From Triglochin maritima (Eukaryota; Streptophyta; Magnoliopsida; Alismatales; Juncaginaceae), in assembly GCA_963682175.1 (NCBI GenBank), contig OY821771.1, positions 16,243,001 to 16,307,000 on the forward strand: a stretch of 64,000 nucleotides of DNA, written 5' to 3'. Under the pieces are notes generated by a model, which was not told the DNA's origin, did no database searches, and saw only the letters and a list, made by a program, of their open reading frames with translations. The translations under genes were made by a program, and so were the position numbers. Positions 23,481 through 35,804 of the stretch are shown here, piece after piece (within the stretch, counting starts at the first letter, position 1; the number at the start of each line of letters is the position of its first letter).

Positions 23481-24418
23481 TGACTTCAATTAATTATTTA
23501 TTTGTCTGATCACAAAAATATACAAAATCAAACATTTCCCCTCTCCCCCAACACCAATCAATGCCTTAACTCCCATACCATGTACAACAACATGAACCCT
23601 CCATCTACTTCCTTTCCTCTACAAGGATCAGCAATTCATGTTTATGTATGTATCTCTTTTAGAACCATATGTTGCTCACTTCTTCCTCTCCGATGACAAC
23701 CAACTGTATTAAATGTATTATGTTGTGTATTGAACGCATATAGATGTCTATTCACTGGAAGTTTTATTTACGAAGGTGATGTGGTTGTGTATTGTAATGA
23801 TGTAAATGTATATTAAACTTTTAGAGTTGTGTATATTAGAATTATAAAACAGTTGTGTATTTTAATAATATTTTTTTCCAAAATGTTCTCTAACTAAAAT
23901 ATCCAATAGACAAGCTAAATCATACTAAACAACATTATATTCAACTTATAATGCAATTGTGTATTTTAATAATGATTTTTATAAATTAAAGAGTTCTTGA
24001 ACTTATATATAAAATGACTATATTTTGAAGCCTAAACTTCACTTATAAGGTGTGACAATGACGGTGTTGAAAACATAAAACACTAGAGTACTGAAACCAT
24101 GATAGCAATTGCTACTCAAATTTGAAAAGCAACGTGACACTCCCAAATTAGGTAATCACATTCTAAGTTGCTACATAGAAAGCTACTAGCAGATTCAATT
24201 AAGTTATTAAAAAAACACAAAAACTCATGAGAAATTCCTCTCTCCCTCTGTGTGTACAAGAAGCAACTTCAACAAGAAGCAAGCTTCTTTCAAAAACTTC
24301 CTTCATGAAACCTTTATACACATTCCACTCAAACAGGAAACCAACAAAGTTCCAAACTTTACCATTAAACTCCAACAACAAACAACAAAGACAACTTTAC
24401 AACACAAAATCCATTCTG

Positions 24419-24421
<3 letters not shown>

Positions 24422-24483
<62 letters not shown>
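24422..24483. repeat. (TA)n(GA)n microsatellite
   Basis: A run of TA dinucleotides to about 24463 followed by GA dinucleotides to about 24483. Confidence 0.95.
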
Positions 24484-24484
<1 letters not shown>

Positions 24485-25591
24485 CAAAAGTAGAAGAATC
24501 AAAGAATATAAACATTCATGTTTGGTCGATTCGACCACCACCGCAGTAGAATTGGCCTCCCTGAACCTCCTCCAACTCCAATCCCAATCCCAATCCATGA
24601 TTTTATATTAAATATATAGTCTCATCAATCGTCACCCCAATGGACAACTCCTTCTTCGACCCCAACACCACTTGTCCACCCAACAACGACCTAACTTGCC
24701 ACGTCTCCTTCGTCTTTCTCAGGCCAACACCACTTGTTTCGTCTTGCTTTTCGGTGGAAAGATTTGATCTTTTTGGTTTTTTCTTGCAATTTTGCAGCTT
24801 TTGAAGTCCGTGCAGATGCAGCATAGGTTGAGGCATCGAGATTATGCTCTGTATAGGTACGAGTTGGTCGGTCGATCAGGTTTGGGAGAAGTGGGGTTTA
24901 AGTGTGGTTCATTTCGGATGTAGTTGGGATGATGGGATTGTATATTAAACTTAAGAGAAGTAGCAGTTGTGTAATAAAAAGGATACAATTGTGTATTGAA
25001 AGCATATAGTTATGTATTAAACTTATAATGTTGTATATCGAACACACATATAGTTATGTATTAAACTTATAATGTTGTGTATCGAACGCACATATCTATA
25101 ATACAATCCCGCTAGACAAACATATTAAATTTAAATATATCACTAGTTTAGTACAAAAGCATAATCTTATATTACACAACAATCCAATTCTAATACACAG
25201 ATACCTTGTTCAATACGCAAGCATAAAAGTTTATTAAATAACCAAATATAATCATAATACACAAGCATAACAGCAAATACATTACTTTATATATCATAGC
25301 AGCAAATACAATTATAAATAAAAGTATGAAATTTATATAGCCTCGTACACAAGTATAATACTTTACACAGAAAAATGCCTAGTTTAAAAATAATTACAAC
25401 ACATGTAGAAATGGTTAGCAAGCAAAAAGAATAACAAACTGCTGCCCAGAGGATAGGCTGAATTCTTTTTTTTCTCTCAATTTTGACTCTCTGTTTTCTG
25501 CAAAAAAACTTCATAGTTAGGGATAAGAATGATAATTTAAGCATGAACCATTGTTTGTGAAAAAGTTTATAAACCTTAATGGAGGAAGAAC

Positions 25592-26801
25592 TGATGCATT
25601 GCATACATTGCATCATATGTCTTTCATTTAGATTAATTTTATATCAATAAATGCTACTAAGGTATGTGTTTAGTCTTATTTACATAATATAGGGACCTGA
25701 ATGCAAATTACCCATATCCCGAGCATAAAGGCGTGCAAGAGACTCATTTCTATCATAAAGATCAAGTCAAGATTATCGGGATTCAAATGGAAGTCCATCC
25801 AAGCATAAAAGCATTCAAAGACCTAATTACAAAAAGGCCAAGGACTTAAGCACAAAAGTAGCCAGGGACTTAATTGCAAAAAAGCCGAGGACCCGAATGC
25901 AAATTAAAGTACCAAAATATTATTTTGGAGAAGTTCTAAAGAAAAATCAATTTGGATCTCCAAATATATGAAGGAATTAATTCGGAGCTCAAAAGAAAGA
26001 AAAGAAATCAATCCAGACGCGCAAAGGATAGTTAAATCATACCATAAAAACACAGGAAAAATCCAGATTAAATCAGAGCAGATATTGCGGCGGAATCGCC
26101 GCATCTTACATGTATTGTGCAGCGGAAACGCCGCACCCCTTGCGATCCGTGGCTCCGGATTTTGTCCAGTCGTGTCTTGACACATGTACTTTCCTATTTT
26201 ATACTTAGGTCCCTTGTATCGGCTATAAATAACCCTGAAACGATGTTGTAAAGAGTCTTAGATTTTGGTCCATATTCTAGTAATAAAATTATGTTCTTTT
26301 ATTTCTTGTTTTTAGTTTTCTTTTGTAGTTTCTATAGGACCCCTTCTCCTTCCCTCCAACCATGAGTTTCTAACTCTCTCCAAAGGGTGGGGGTGACGGA
26401 TTTAGGGTGATGAGAAGAAGAATAAAGTTATTATTTTAATTTCATGTTAGTATATTTTGATTACTTGAGTTTATGTTGAGTCATTTATCATGTAATGCTT
26501 CATAACTAATATGATTTATTATAAGTTTCAGAATTCTCTAATCTAAACCCGATATCTAAACCTCCACCCACTGGACTCTCATCCATATTTGTTTTCTTTT
26601 CTTTTTAGTTTTTTTTCTTTTGTTGTTCTTGTTTTAGATAATTAAAAAACCAAAAATCTCAAACCAAACCTTATTTTTCTCTCTTTCTTTCCTTAATCGA
26701 AAATCACAAAATAACAATATCTCTCCCTCCTTGTGTTCGACCCGTATTTGCCACGTCTTCATTGACACCGTGCACTTGCGGTATAAATAAAAATCTCATC
26801 A
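25592..26801 (+). mobile_element. Solo LTR, family B (plus orientation)
   Basis: 1210 bp with TG...CA ends and a perfect 5-bp target duplication AGAAC at 25587-25591 and 26802-26806. GC-rich palindromes GCGGCGGAATCGCCGC (26087-26102) and GCAGCGGAAACGCCGC (26119-26134) are 32 bp apart and 90 bp upstream of a TATA box (TATAAAT, 26224-26230). An inverted copy is at 1950-3177. No coding capacity. Confidence 0.9.
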
Positions 26802-28741
26802 AGAACTTTTTGTTTTCAAGTGTTATTTTTTATATTCAATTTCTCCTGCAAAACAACAAATTAGCACATAAAAAACAAAAATCCCACAAATGCACCACAT
26901 TCAGCACTCAATACACCGAAAACAACATCATCATTAGCAGATCCATTTCCGAAACCCCAAAACCATCCAAATCCGCACCAAAACGTATTCTTCTTGCTTA
27001 ATTCTTTCTAGGGTATCTTGTGAAATATATAAAAATTTACATAATAAAGACAGGCCAACTGCAGAAGGATATCAAACCTAAGAGAGAAATGAAATAAAGT
27101 AAAGAAAATCCATCATCGTACTCCTTGCTAATCCTTGTTTTGAAAAGTAAAATTTTGATTCCTTTAATCCAATCGTCACACTAGGACTTGTTTACTGGGT
27201 CTTTTCCCATTTGGATGGTAAAACCTTGACTTTAAGACATATCTTCTAACAACATTTCTTAAAAAAATTCAGGCTTCTTTTGATTGAAATGAAGTTTAAG
27301 CTCAAAATTCAGTGAAAAACTCAAGATGCTTTCTAGCCACCAGATTTGATTGTCACGTATGCATGGATCAAGTTAGGCAAATTCCACCAAAAATATATAT
27401 GAACAAGAGCCATAAAAAACACAAGATAACAACCAAATATAGATGATCACCTTATCATGCATTGAAATGAAATGCAACATATTCAATTCCCCATTACAGC
27501 AAGAATTTTCTTTTTCAAACACCAACACAACAAACCACCAACTAAAACCAAAATCCACCAAAACGAGAATAAAAGTCAAAATCAGCAACTATGACAGTAG
27601 TGAGTGGTTGAAGAACAGACTTGTTCTACTTTTGGTGGAAATAGAGGAACACAACAATTTCCTGACGCCCAAACCCCATTCAGAATTTCTCCTTTTCAAA
27701 ATAACAAAACCCACAAAAACAAAAATCCTGACGAACAAAATAAAATCCAAATCAAAGAATATCTCCAGAAGCAGTGACCAATTCAAGAACAAATGTGTCG
27801 TTCCATTGAGTCAAATAGGGGATTTAAGTAACATCATTAATAAACTCATAAACCCAGCAAGATTGTCTTTTGCAAACACAAAACACATTGAAACTAAAAC
27901 AATGATAAAGCTGTGAAGTAAAAAGAAAAAAATGTCGAAATTAAATACTAACTCCAGCAACAATTATTAAGTTAATTTTTTTCCAAAAAACTACTAAAAT
28001 CTAGACTACTCTGTCAAACTTAAGCACATAAAGTGGCAAGAAAAATGAGAAATTGGCTTATATTATGATTCCAAGTTGAAAAATCCGATCTAACAAAAGT
28101 ATGAACAAAAATACTATGATTTGAACCCAAAAAAGCATAAAATGCAATTACAAAATCACAGATTTATCCACACAAACCCACATTTCCTCCAACACAAACC
28201 AAAACTACAAACAAAGTCTCGAACCAAAACCACAAACCCTAACAAGTTCCAGAACCAAAACCAACTTCTCAAACCAACCAGAAAATGACAAAGTTGAAAA
28301 GTTTCCAAAACAAAAGAAAAACACACATTAATGAAGAAAACCACTCGAACAGAGGCAAAAGTACCAAAACAACAGAAAAACACACATTCCTCCCAAAAAT
28401 CACGAAAACCACAAGAAAAAACAAGAAAAAAAAGTATCAAAATCCCACCTTTCGGTGACAAGAGTAAAGCGGAAAAGATGAAGATGGAGTTGGCAGACCT
28501 TGTGTGGAGATCAGAGGTGGAAACACAGAACAAACCCTAGAAGCGTTTGGAAGAAAACCAGTGGTCGCGAGAGAGAGAAGGAGAAAACGGAAGAAGATAG
28601 TGTGATGTCGTGTGTTTGTGTGATTACCATATTACCTTTTGGTTGTATGAATTGAATGTTGGATAAACTAGTCTTTGGATCTAAATCTAAGGGAGGAAGA
28701 TATGGGGTCTCATTTTTTTACAATAAGACCTAGTCTCATTG

Positions 28742-29834
28742 TAAAATTCTTGTATATATATATATGTATATATATACACACACCATGCATGCCAACATCA
28801 TCTTTTGTTACTTCATTCGGCAAGAAATTTTTGGAGTTCCGTTGCCATTTCGTCCTCTTGTTAAGGCTTTAATCAAAACAAAATTCAACGTGACTCTCCT
28901 TAACGAGCAGCCGAGTCGGGCCGAGGTGCTCGTGAGTGTTTGTTGAGCCGAGTTGAAGCTCAATATTGTGCTTGGTTACGACTTGGAGAGAGTCACGAGT
29001 CAGTCATTTTTTTCCGATCCAAGTTCGAGCCAGCCTAACTCCCTAACTCGCTCGAACTCTGGTCAATTACATCCCTTTTTTCTATTAGATTGCCTATAAA
29101 ATGTAACAACATATACATTTTTCCTTTGCCGCTTGTTGCTCACCGTCTTAGTACCCAAAAGAACCCTAACATGCCTTTAATGATCTCTTTGAAGCTCCCA
29201 GTTAGTAAATTCGTCAAAGCTCCACCCCCGGGGGTTTGTAGTGGCCCTAGTGGCAAGACTTGTATGTTACAAATTTTGTTTAGAAAAATTGGGCGAAAAG
29301 TAATAAACAAAAACAATTTACAAGTTGAATTTGGGGATCTTATTTTATGCCAAATATGACTTCAGGGCGCATAAGTGGCCGACTTCTTTGTACCATTTAT
29401 ATATAAAGGCAGTGGTCAGTGGATAAGTAAAGATGCACGGAATAAGTAAAGATACAACATGTACCATTTCGTGGTCCGCCATGTATACCTTTCCCATTAA
29501 CACCAAAGAAACCATGCCATTTAGCTCTATGGATAATTCGAAGCGACATTGAGAATGCCTTTTCGGTGTTGTATATGACATCATCTAATTAGTAATGGAA
29601 TCTAAAACAACATTGGCTTTGCAATATGTATATCATCAACATGCACAAAGCTCTCACTTGAATGTATTATCATTATGTTTGTTTTAACGATTGAAACTAC
29701 GTAATGAAACTAAATTTTGTGGTTTATAATTATCAGAGTAGATTAGAGAATCAAGGCCGATACTCGATAGGGATATTATGGTAAGTCTATAGATTATAAT
29801 ATGATCAGCAAAATATTAAGCTATCCAGTTTATA
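28742..29834. other. Unrecognised spacer
   Basis: Holds a TA/CA-rich patch (28750-28785) and a CGAGC-rich stretch (28895-29060) resembling those at 20155-20330 and 44042-44309. No gene or bounded repeat could be supported. Confidence 0.4.
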
Positions 29835-30165
29835 AGCACCACGTTGGCCTCAAAAAGTGCAAAAAAAGTACCAATCAAGGGCTCCCTTTTGCCTTTGGTA
29901 AGAAGAATCAAAATCTTGGATAAGAGGAGGTTTGATAAGAATCCAAGGGTTCAAAGATCATCACATAACTATCTTCACACAACTTGAAATATCTCAAAGA
30001 TATATGAGAAAAATCTCGGGTGGTGGTGAAGGAAGAGCATCTTATATCCATCTTCTATATGGTCTGAAATTCATATGGAAAAAAGGGCAAAAAACTGTGG
30101 TTCTACGAGGCTCAAAAAAGTAGCCTCACATCTATTTCTAGGTCCCTTTTTATCCACGTATCTCT
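29835..30165 (+). repeat. Diverged duplicate of the response-regulator 5' flank
   Basis: Collinear with about 37597-37935: both contain TAAGCACCAC(G/T)T, AAGAATCAAAAT, GGATAAGAGGAGG-like and GGATCCAAGGG-like blocks, AAAAATCT(C/T)GGGTGGTG, AGAGCAT(A/C)TTAT, and TTCTAGG(T/C)CC...TATCCACGT. The downstream gene is not repeated here, and the G-box of the gene copy is altered (CCACGTAT instead of CCACGTGG). Confidence 0.65.
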
Positions 30166-30921
30166 GAACTTTTAAACCCATTTGAAAAGTGCCCAAAATA
30201 TATTTTGAAGACCAAAAAAAATTGTGGATTGTACAAATCTTTTTTACAGAAAAAATAAAAATTAAGTCTTACACTTTGGATTTTTGCAAAATACATCGCT
30301 AAAATGAGTATGCAGATATATCTCTTGACGTTCTGGAATTGTTTAAAACCAACTTTAATGTCAAAATTTCAATAGCCCCCTCCCTTCAATAAACATTTCT
30401 AATTTACCAATTACCCTAACAAATTGTAATTTTAATAAAACCTAGTAACTGGTTTACCTAATTCCTTAGAACTGGGTGCACTTAGTGCATATGGGGTCGA
30501 AGTTGGTGATTTATTAGGGCAAAGTATAGAAAACAATGAAATGAGAAAGTTGACAAATTTAGCCATGAAGGGACTTCGAGAAAACAACAAGAAAGGAGAA
30601 AGAGGTTTATAGTTTTGTAAAAAAATTCAGGACCTTGGATCATACCCTCTCTATTATCAATTATTTTGATTCTCCCATGATAGATGCAAGAGGACGACAT
30701 GGATTGTCCATTTGACCCTTTTTCGACGTTGACGTTGCTTACGGGCTGGACCAGTCATTAGCTCTGTCTTTTATGTTTGTGGTTCATTTTACGATCATTT
30801 AAATCAATAGCCATAAGCACCTCAATTTTCACTTGTAGATTTCCTTTTAGTAAAATGTTTAGTGAAAAATATTTATTTGCCAAAGCCCCTCCATAATTTG
30901 TTAACGGAAGGCAAATTAAAA
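30166..30921. other. Unrecognised AT-rich spacer
   Basis: No gene, RNA or repeat recognised. Confidence 0.5.
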
Positions 30922-31633
30922 GTTTTTTTTCTTGGGTGCACCTCCAAATATGCAATTGTTTTTCTGAAAAAATTTTGGGTGTACCATGCATGCATTTTCG
31001 TTTTTACCTTGATACACCTCGGGGTCACTTTTTCAGTTAGAAAAATTATAAAACCCTCCTAAAATAATACGTCATTAATGTTAATAACAAAAAGGAAAAA
31101 GGAGAAAATAATGAATCTCAACTCCTCTCTCTCACCCCGTTCTCACTTCTCTCTCTTCTCCTCACTTCTTTCTCTCATCTCTTTTCTCCTCACTTCTCTC
31201 TCTCCTCTCTCTTTTCCTCTCACTTCTCTCTACTCTCTCACTTCAGTTCTCTCTCCTCTCTCTAACTTCAGTTCTCTCTCACTTCTTTCTCCTCTCTCTT
31301 CTTTGATCTGGAAAGAGAGAGGGAAAAAGTGAGAGAAAAGAACTAGAAAGAGAGAGAGGGAGAGAAAGATAAGTGAGGAGAGAGAACGGGGTGAGAGAGA
31401 GGTTGGGTTTTTTGGATTTTGTCATTTATATTTGTGTTATTAATATTAAGGATGTTTTTATTATAGGAGGAGTTTTTTGTAATTTTCTAATAGAAAAGGT
31501 GACTGAGGGAATATTTTAAAGGTTGGGGTATACCATGGTAAAAAATGTAAGATGTACCTAAGTAAAATTTCAGAAAACTAAGTGTATTCCAAATATTAGC
31601 ATCTTTCAAAGGTGCACGCAAGAAAAAAACCTT
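30922..31633. mobile_element. 712-bp foldback element with 8-bp target duplication
   Basis: The two halves are long imperfect inverted repeats: the left end GTTTTTTTTCTTGGGTGCAC pairs with the right end, and inner blocks such as ATTATAAAACCCTCCTAAAAT and the CT-rich/GA-rich arms also pair. Flanks AATTAAAA at 30914-30921 and 31634-31641 are identical 8-mers. An 8-bp duplication suggests a hAT-derived MITE; a Mutator-type origin is possible. The only ORF (31078-31332) is low-complexity CT sequence. Confidence 0.75.
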
Positions 31634-33119
31634 AATTAAAACAGGAAGGAAATTTACAAAGGATGCAAAGTTGGCATAAGGAGTCCTTGTGTAATTGTGT
31701 TTTATGGGAAATGAAATTTTTGGGCCCATTTTGTGACCCACATGTTTGTACTCCTACCGAAAAAAGGTCACCATAACTAGGATATACCTCAAGGCTCTAA
31801 GAGTGCCCTTAACTAGTGCTCTTTCACCGGGCACCCAACCGGGTGCCCGGCGACCCCTCCCTCATTAGTTTATTTTTTTGTTTTTGGTTTTTTTATTTCC
31901 TGTATTTAAATTAAATGTAATTAAACTTAAATGTAATAATCAATCAAATCTAATTAATATTAATCAGTTTTATTTTGTTAATATTCATTGTAATTAATTT
32001 AGTTTTCGTTTGTAATTAGTTTAGTTAAAGAAACATTGCATATTAATAATACATTGTCTTACAAAATACAATTAAAATACATAGTAATATTTAGTGGAAA
32101 TAAAAATACGATACATATAAAATACAAAATACAAATTACTATTTAGTGCAAATACAAAATACAATACATATAAAATACCACATACGATAACGCACTACAT
32201 AAACCCATTTGATTCAGCCCAAGCCATGAGTTTGGTCTAACATTTTTTCCACATTCTCCATTCGGTTATAATTCTTCAACAAAGTTTGCAGCATTCCGAG
32301 CCTAGTTTGATTAACTTTCATTTGATACTCGCGCTCTACTTTTTCTGCTCACTTTTCCTCCAGTTTCAAGTCTTTTTCTCTAACTTTGGTATTGTATTCA
32401 ATTTGAGAACCAAGTTCGTACACTCGGTCGTCTTTATTCATCTGAATTGGCTTTATTCCTTTTTTTGGTATTTTTCACACTTTCGGGGTGATCAAACGGT
32501 TGTGATGTCAAATCCTCTGTAGATGGTATTGCTTCTGTTGATAGTGTTGAGTGGGTCATAGATTCATCAGTGTTCTTTCTTTTCCCGGTGCTTCCGCTTC
32601 CATGACTCTCTTCTACTCCTATTTCCTAAGATGCATTATATTGTTCACTTAACACTCACTGTAGTAGATGAAAGAAATGACTCCACTCTGATACCAACTG
32701 TCATGCGTACGGGTAGTTAGAGTGTCCATTTCAAGTACTTACGTAACATGACCCAAGCATGAAAGTAAAGAAACTTGGTTTACGAGTTCACTCATAAATA
32801 CAATGAATTTCTCGGATGACATATTCGTCGTTGAATCCACTCCTTCGCTGCACAACTTCATCGTAACAATCAACCCACTTCATGACAGATGGTGCAATCC
32901 TCCTCCAACGACCCTTTAAGGATTCCTCATTCCTCACAAGTAGGTCTATGTTGCCTTCGGCATACTCGTCGTACGCTTGTTTGACTTTGCCCCCATAACA
33001 CTCTGGATCTTTGGTTGGTCCCAACTACTATATCGCAACTTACATGCATATACACCGAGATGAGTATCTCGTCCTCCACTAGTGCAGAATAGGGAATAAG
33101 CGTCGCCAAATATACTTCG

Positions 33120-34660
33120 TGTTGGCTTTTTGGCCTTAATCTTTATTTAGTTTTGATGATTAAGTAATCTAATCTTAATCTATATTTAATCAATCAACCT
33201 AGACAATCAAAGTAAGCAAACATGAATACATGCATTGCATATATATTCGTATATTTGCGATATTCTTAAAAGGTTGATGAAGAATCAAGCTAAGGAGCTT
33301 TGGGACAAGAAGATAAAGAATCAAGATATGTAATCAAGCTATGGACCAATATGTAATTTAGTATATTTTGAGTCCTAAGGATTAATGTAAACTTGAGCAC
33401 ATTAGGATTCTGTCCCGTATCCCCACGGTTAACCGAACCCCACTCGGTAAACCGAATCATGTAGAGTTCGGTCCACCGAACACCTTGCGGTCAACCGTGT
33501 AGAATCCTTTAGGTGTTCCCTGGAATAATCACCTCGGTATACCGAACCACCTTCGGTAGACCGAATTAGCCTGGACCGGTTTTTGACTTTGCTCCAACGG
33601 TCGTATTTAAATCTTGACCTAAAGCCAAATTGACTTATCCATATTTGGTACACCGAAATTCATTCGGTCAACCGAATCATATTGCTTTAGGAGTCCAACG
33701 GCTATTTAACTTGACCGTTATTGGTAAATAATTTCCCACGCATTGTCAGCACAAAACCCGCGCTAACTTCGGTATACCGAAGTATAGACGGTCAACCGAA
33801 CCTATCATTAACAGAACCCTACCAATCTTACTGTGCAGTTTGGAACGGTTAACCGAATAGGTTTCGGTCAACCGAATTGTATTAGGGTTGTTAGTTACAG
33901 AGCTACTGGAGTTGAGTGAGCGGTTAACCGAATGGGATTCGGTAAACCGAAATGACCTTCTTCGGTAATCCGTTTAGTTAACGGTCTACCGAGGAGCGTG
34001 CAAATTCTGCCCGAACTTTTGTCACATCATCACATTTCATGGGTCAACTTTCTCACCCACTCCCCAACGGCTCTAAGAGGTTTGAAGCCTATATAAGGAC
34101 CTCATTAGAAGCACAACACAAGAACTACACTCTCCAAACATCAAGTATCCTTGTGCTATCTTTCCCAAACCTTCAAAGCTCAAATCATATACACTCAAGC
34201 CAAAACTTCACCACTTGTATTCCTAGATCCATATCATAATCCAAGTGTGCTCAAAGTTAGAGTGTCATTAGCAAGAAGTGTGATTCATTCCTTCATATAA
34301 ATCACAAGAGTTGTAATAGCTTCGGGGAAGCTCCCTCTCGGGTTGTGAGAGGAGACACGGGCGAGGCGAGGGTGTTCGCGAGGCTCGTTGTTTGTAAAGG
34401 CGTTGATCTCGGCCCGGTAACGGAGATCGGATAGTGGAAACCACAAGCGAGGCTCGAGGAACGAGCGGGGCTTGTGAGTGAGGACTAGGACCCGGGGAGG
34501 GTGCCAAACCTCGTTACATCGGGCGTCGACTACAACGTGGTTTGCAAGTTCTCTAACTCTCATCTAACCCTTGCATGATTAGTTGTTAGTTTCGTAATTA
34601 AGTTTTAATTCTGCACTTTAGTTAATTACGATCACTAGAGGGCCCCATACGATCCCCACA
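33120..34660 (+). mobile_element. Solo copia LTR nested in the CACTA element
   Basis: 1541 bp, starts TGTTGGCTTTTTGGCCTTAA like the LTRs at 50982 and 54767, ends in CA, with a perfect 5-bp target duplication CTTCG (33115-33119 and 34661-34665). TATA box TATATAAG at 34090-34097. The R/U5 side contains the CTCTCGG(G/A)TTGTGAGAGGA and CTAGGACCCGGG blocks also seen at 52121-52280. The U3 holds the paired palindrome array described separately. The ORF at 34285-34563 is antisense to this block and not gene-like. Confidence 0.92.
33426..33991. promoter_or_regulatory. Eight pairs of CGGTNNACCG palindromes, each pair exactly 19 bp apart
   Basis: Motif starts: 33426/33445, 33469/33488, 33535/33554, 33646/33665, 33770/33789, 33846/33865, 33921/33940, 33963/33982. 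Each spacing is 19 bp (10-bp palindrome plus 9-bp linker). The centre dinucleotide varies (TA, AA, CC, CA, AT, AG, AC, CT), linkers differ in sequence, and flanks often extend to TTCGGTNNACCGAA. Two of the sixteen sites have one mismatch in the arms (33646 and 33963). The array ends about 100 bp upstream of the TATA box. Function is inferred only from the constraint. Confidence 0.9.
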
Positions 34661-35804
34661 CTTCGGTCTCCCTTAAACACGACGTCTATAGGTATATACG
34701 TCACGTGTAAAGGAGGTCGACGTGTATAGTTATGTATAGGTGTCGGTTGTAGTATAACCGACATCTATGTTATATATAGACATCAGTTATTGTATATAGT
34801 CGACGTCTATTTTATATATATATATATACATATATACGTCGTTTGTTGTATAACCAACATCTATGTTATATATAAACGTTGGTTTTTGTAATATAACCGA
34901 CATTGGCTACATCAAAAATATTAACAACAAATATATAAAACATCTAAGGAATTATTCATCTCCATTTTTATCTAAATACATACATGTCTTCCTTCGCATT
35001 CACCTAAATGTCTTCAAGTATAAGGAATTCGTAACAACTTACTAGACAAACTTACACTCAATTATTAGATAAAATTATATTAAGAAAAGTATGTAACTAT
35101 TCCAATTTCAAACGAAGGCATTCAATGCTTCAATGTAACTGTCCCATTTGTTTTGAAATTTAGTCCCACAATGGAGAATAATTTTTTTGTTGGTGGGGTT
35201 GATGTACTCCACCACTCATTTACTTCTAAATAAGAGTTGGGTACCATATTACAATTAGCAAGTGAGAAATATATATTTAATGGTCAAAAGATTGACACTT
35301 GAGTAATTTGGGCTTAAGATGCTTGGGGATGTTCATAGAAATATGGTAGTATTGCAATGTATGTTTTTAGATTATTTAAAGGTATAGACTTCGGTTTTAT
35401 AGGGTAGTTGATGTCTAGAGGTCCTAATGTATTTTTTTGTTATTTAAAGGTATAGACATCAGTTGTATATAGCCAACATCTATACACTAGGGCATAGGCG
35501 TCGGGGACATATACGATGGTCATTGGACCGCCAAAATTTGTCGTATATACTCCTATATATCTGACGTATATGAGCTTTTCTACATCAGTGCTCCTTTCTA
35601 GACCACACCTTTGCCTTATGTTCGTCGTGGCAGATCATTGTGGGACATGATCGGTGAAAGTGTTTACTTCATTTTCGTCATTCACATCCAGCGTCTTATC
35701 ACGACAGTTTGCGCTGTGTCACTATGGGTTTACAGTAGAGTCACAAAATTGCTTTTGTTTGAGATTCGTTGTGATCACGTTTTCACGGTGCAGTCATACG
35801 GTAA

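Larger units (their letters stand above)
21839..28741. mobile_element. Large TIR-bounded element (6.9 kb) without recognised transposase
   Basis: About 38 bp at 21839-21876 (AATGAGACCAGGTCTCA...AATGAGACCCC) is the inverted complement, with a few changes, of 28704-28741. The resemblance weakly extends further in and out. Both ends sit in TATATATA runs, compatible with a 9-bp AT target duplication of a Mutator-like element, though this cannot be proven in such sequence. The interior holds a 266-bp tandem repeat, repeated GTGTATTGAA/GTGTATTAAAC phrases on both sides, a microsatellite and a solo LTR. From 26802 to 28700 the sequence is CA/AAC-rich with ORFs resembling no known protein. Superfamily unproven. 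Confidence 0.55.
33077..35590. mobile_element. CACTA element nested in Harbinger ORF1
   Basis: Left end CACTAGTGCAGAATAGGG at 33077, right end whose complement is CACTGATGTAGAAAAG at 35590, and a perfect 3-bp target duplication CTC (33074-33076, 35591-35593). Right-side subterminal repeats of GACGTCTA/TAGACATC type fill about 34675-34910 and 35385-35560. No transposase: a non-autonomous copy. It carries a solo LTR at 33120-34660. Its left terminus matches that of the element at 58407. Confidence 0.9.
32221..35650 (-). pseudogene. Harbinger ORF1 (Myb/SANT-like DNA-binding protein), split by CACTA
   Basis: In PIF/Harbinger elements ORF1 binds DNA and helps the transposase enter the nucleus and act. 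The N-terminal piece at about 35594-35638 (ending KVWSRK) continues, after removal of one TSD copy, into EDEILISVYMHVS at 33073 and downwards: a SANT/Myb-like domain with NEESLKGRWRRIAPSV and the end GFNDEYVIREI. After stops, a charged C-terminal coiled-coil-like tail runs from about 32620 to 32221 (KVREKDLKLEEK, LGMLQTLLKNYNRMENVEKM). Several stops and at least two frameshifts disable it. The CACTA insertion lies exactly at the start of the SANT domain. Confidence 0.8.

Noticed and set aside
27443..27916. 157-codon ORF rich in Lys, Asn, Thr
   Set aside because: Low-complexity A-rich sequence with no recognisable motif or neighbouring exon signals that I could support.
28156..28533. 125-codon hydrophobic minus-strand ORF
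   Set aside because: Composition (Phe/Leu/Val/Cys) results from AAC/AAA-rich sequence on the other strand; no domain.
28764..28946. Short ORF resembling the start of a dehydrogenase-like protein
   Set aside because: Similarity too vague and too short to defend; ends in CGAGC-rich repeat sequence.
29090..29359. 89-codon ORF after the CGAGC-rich stretch
   Set aside because: No family resemblance and no gene context.
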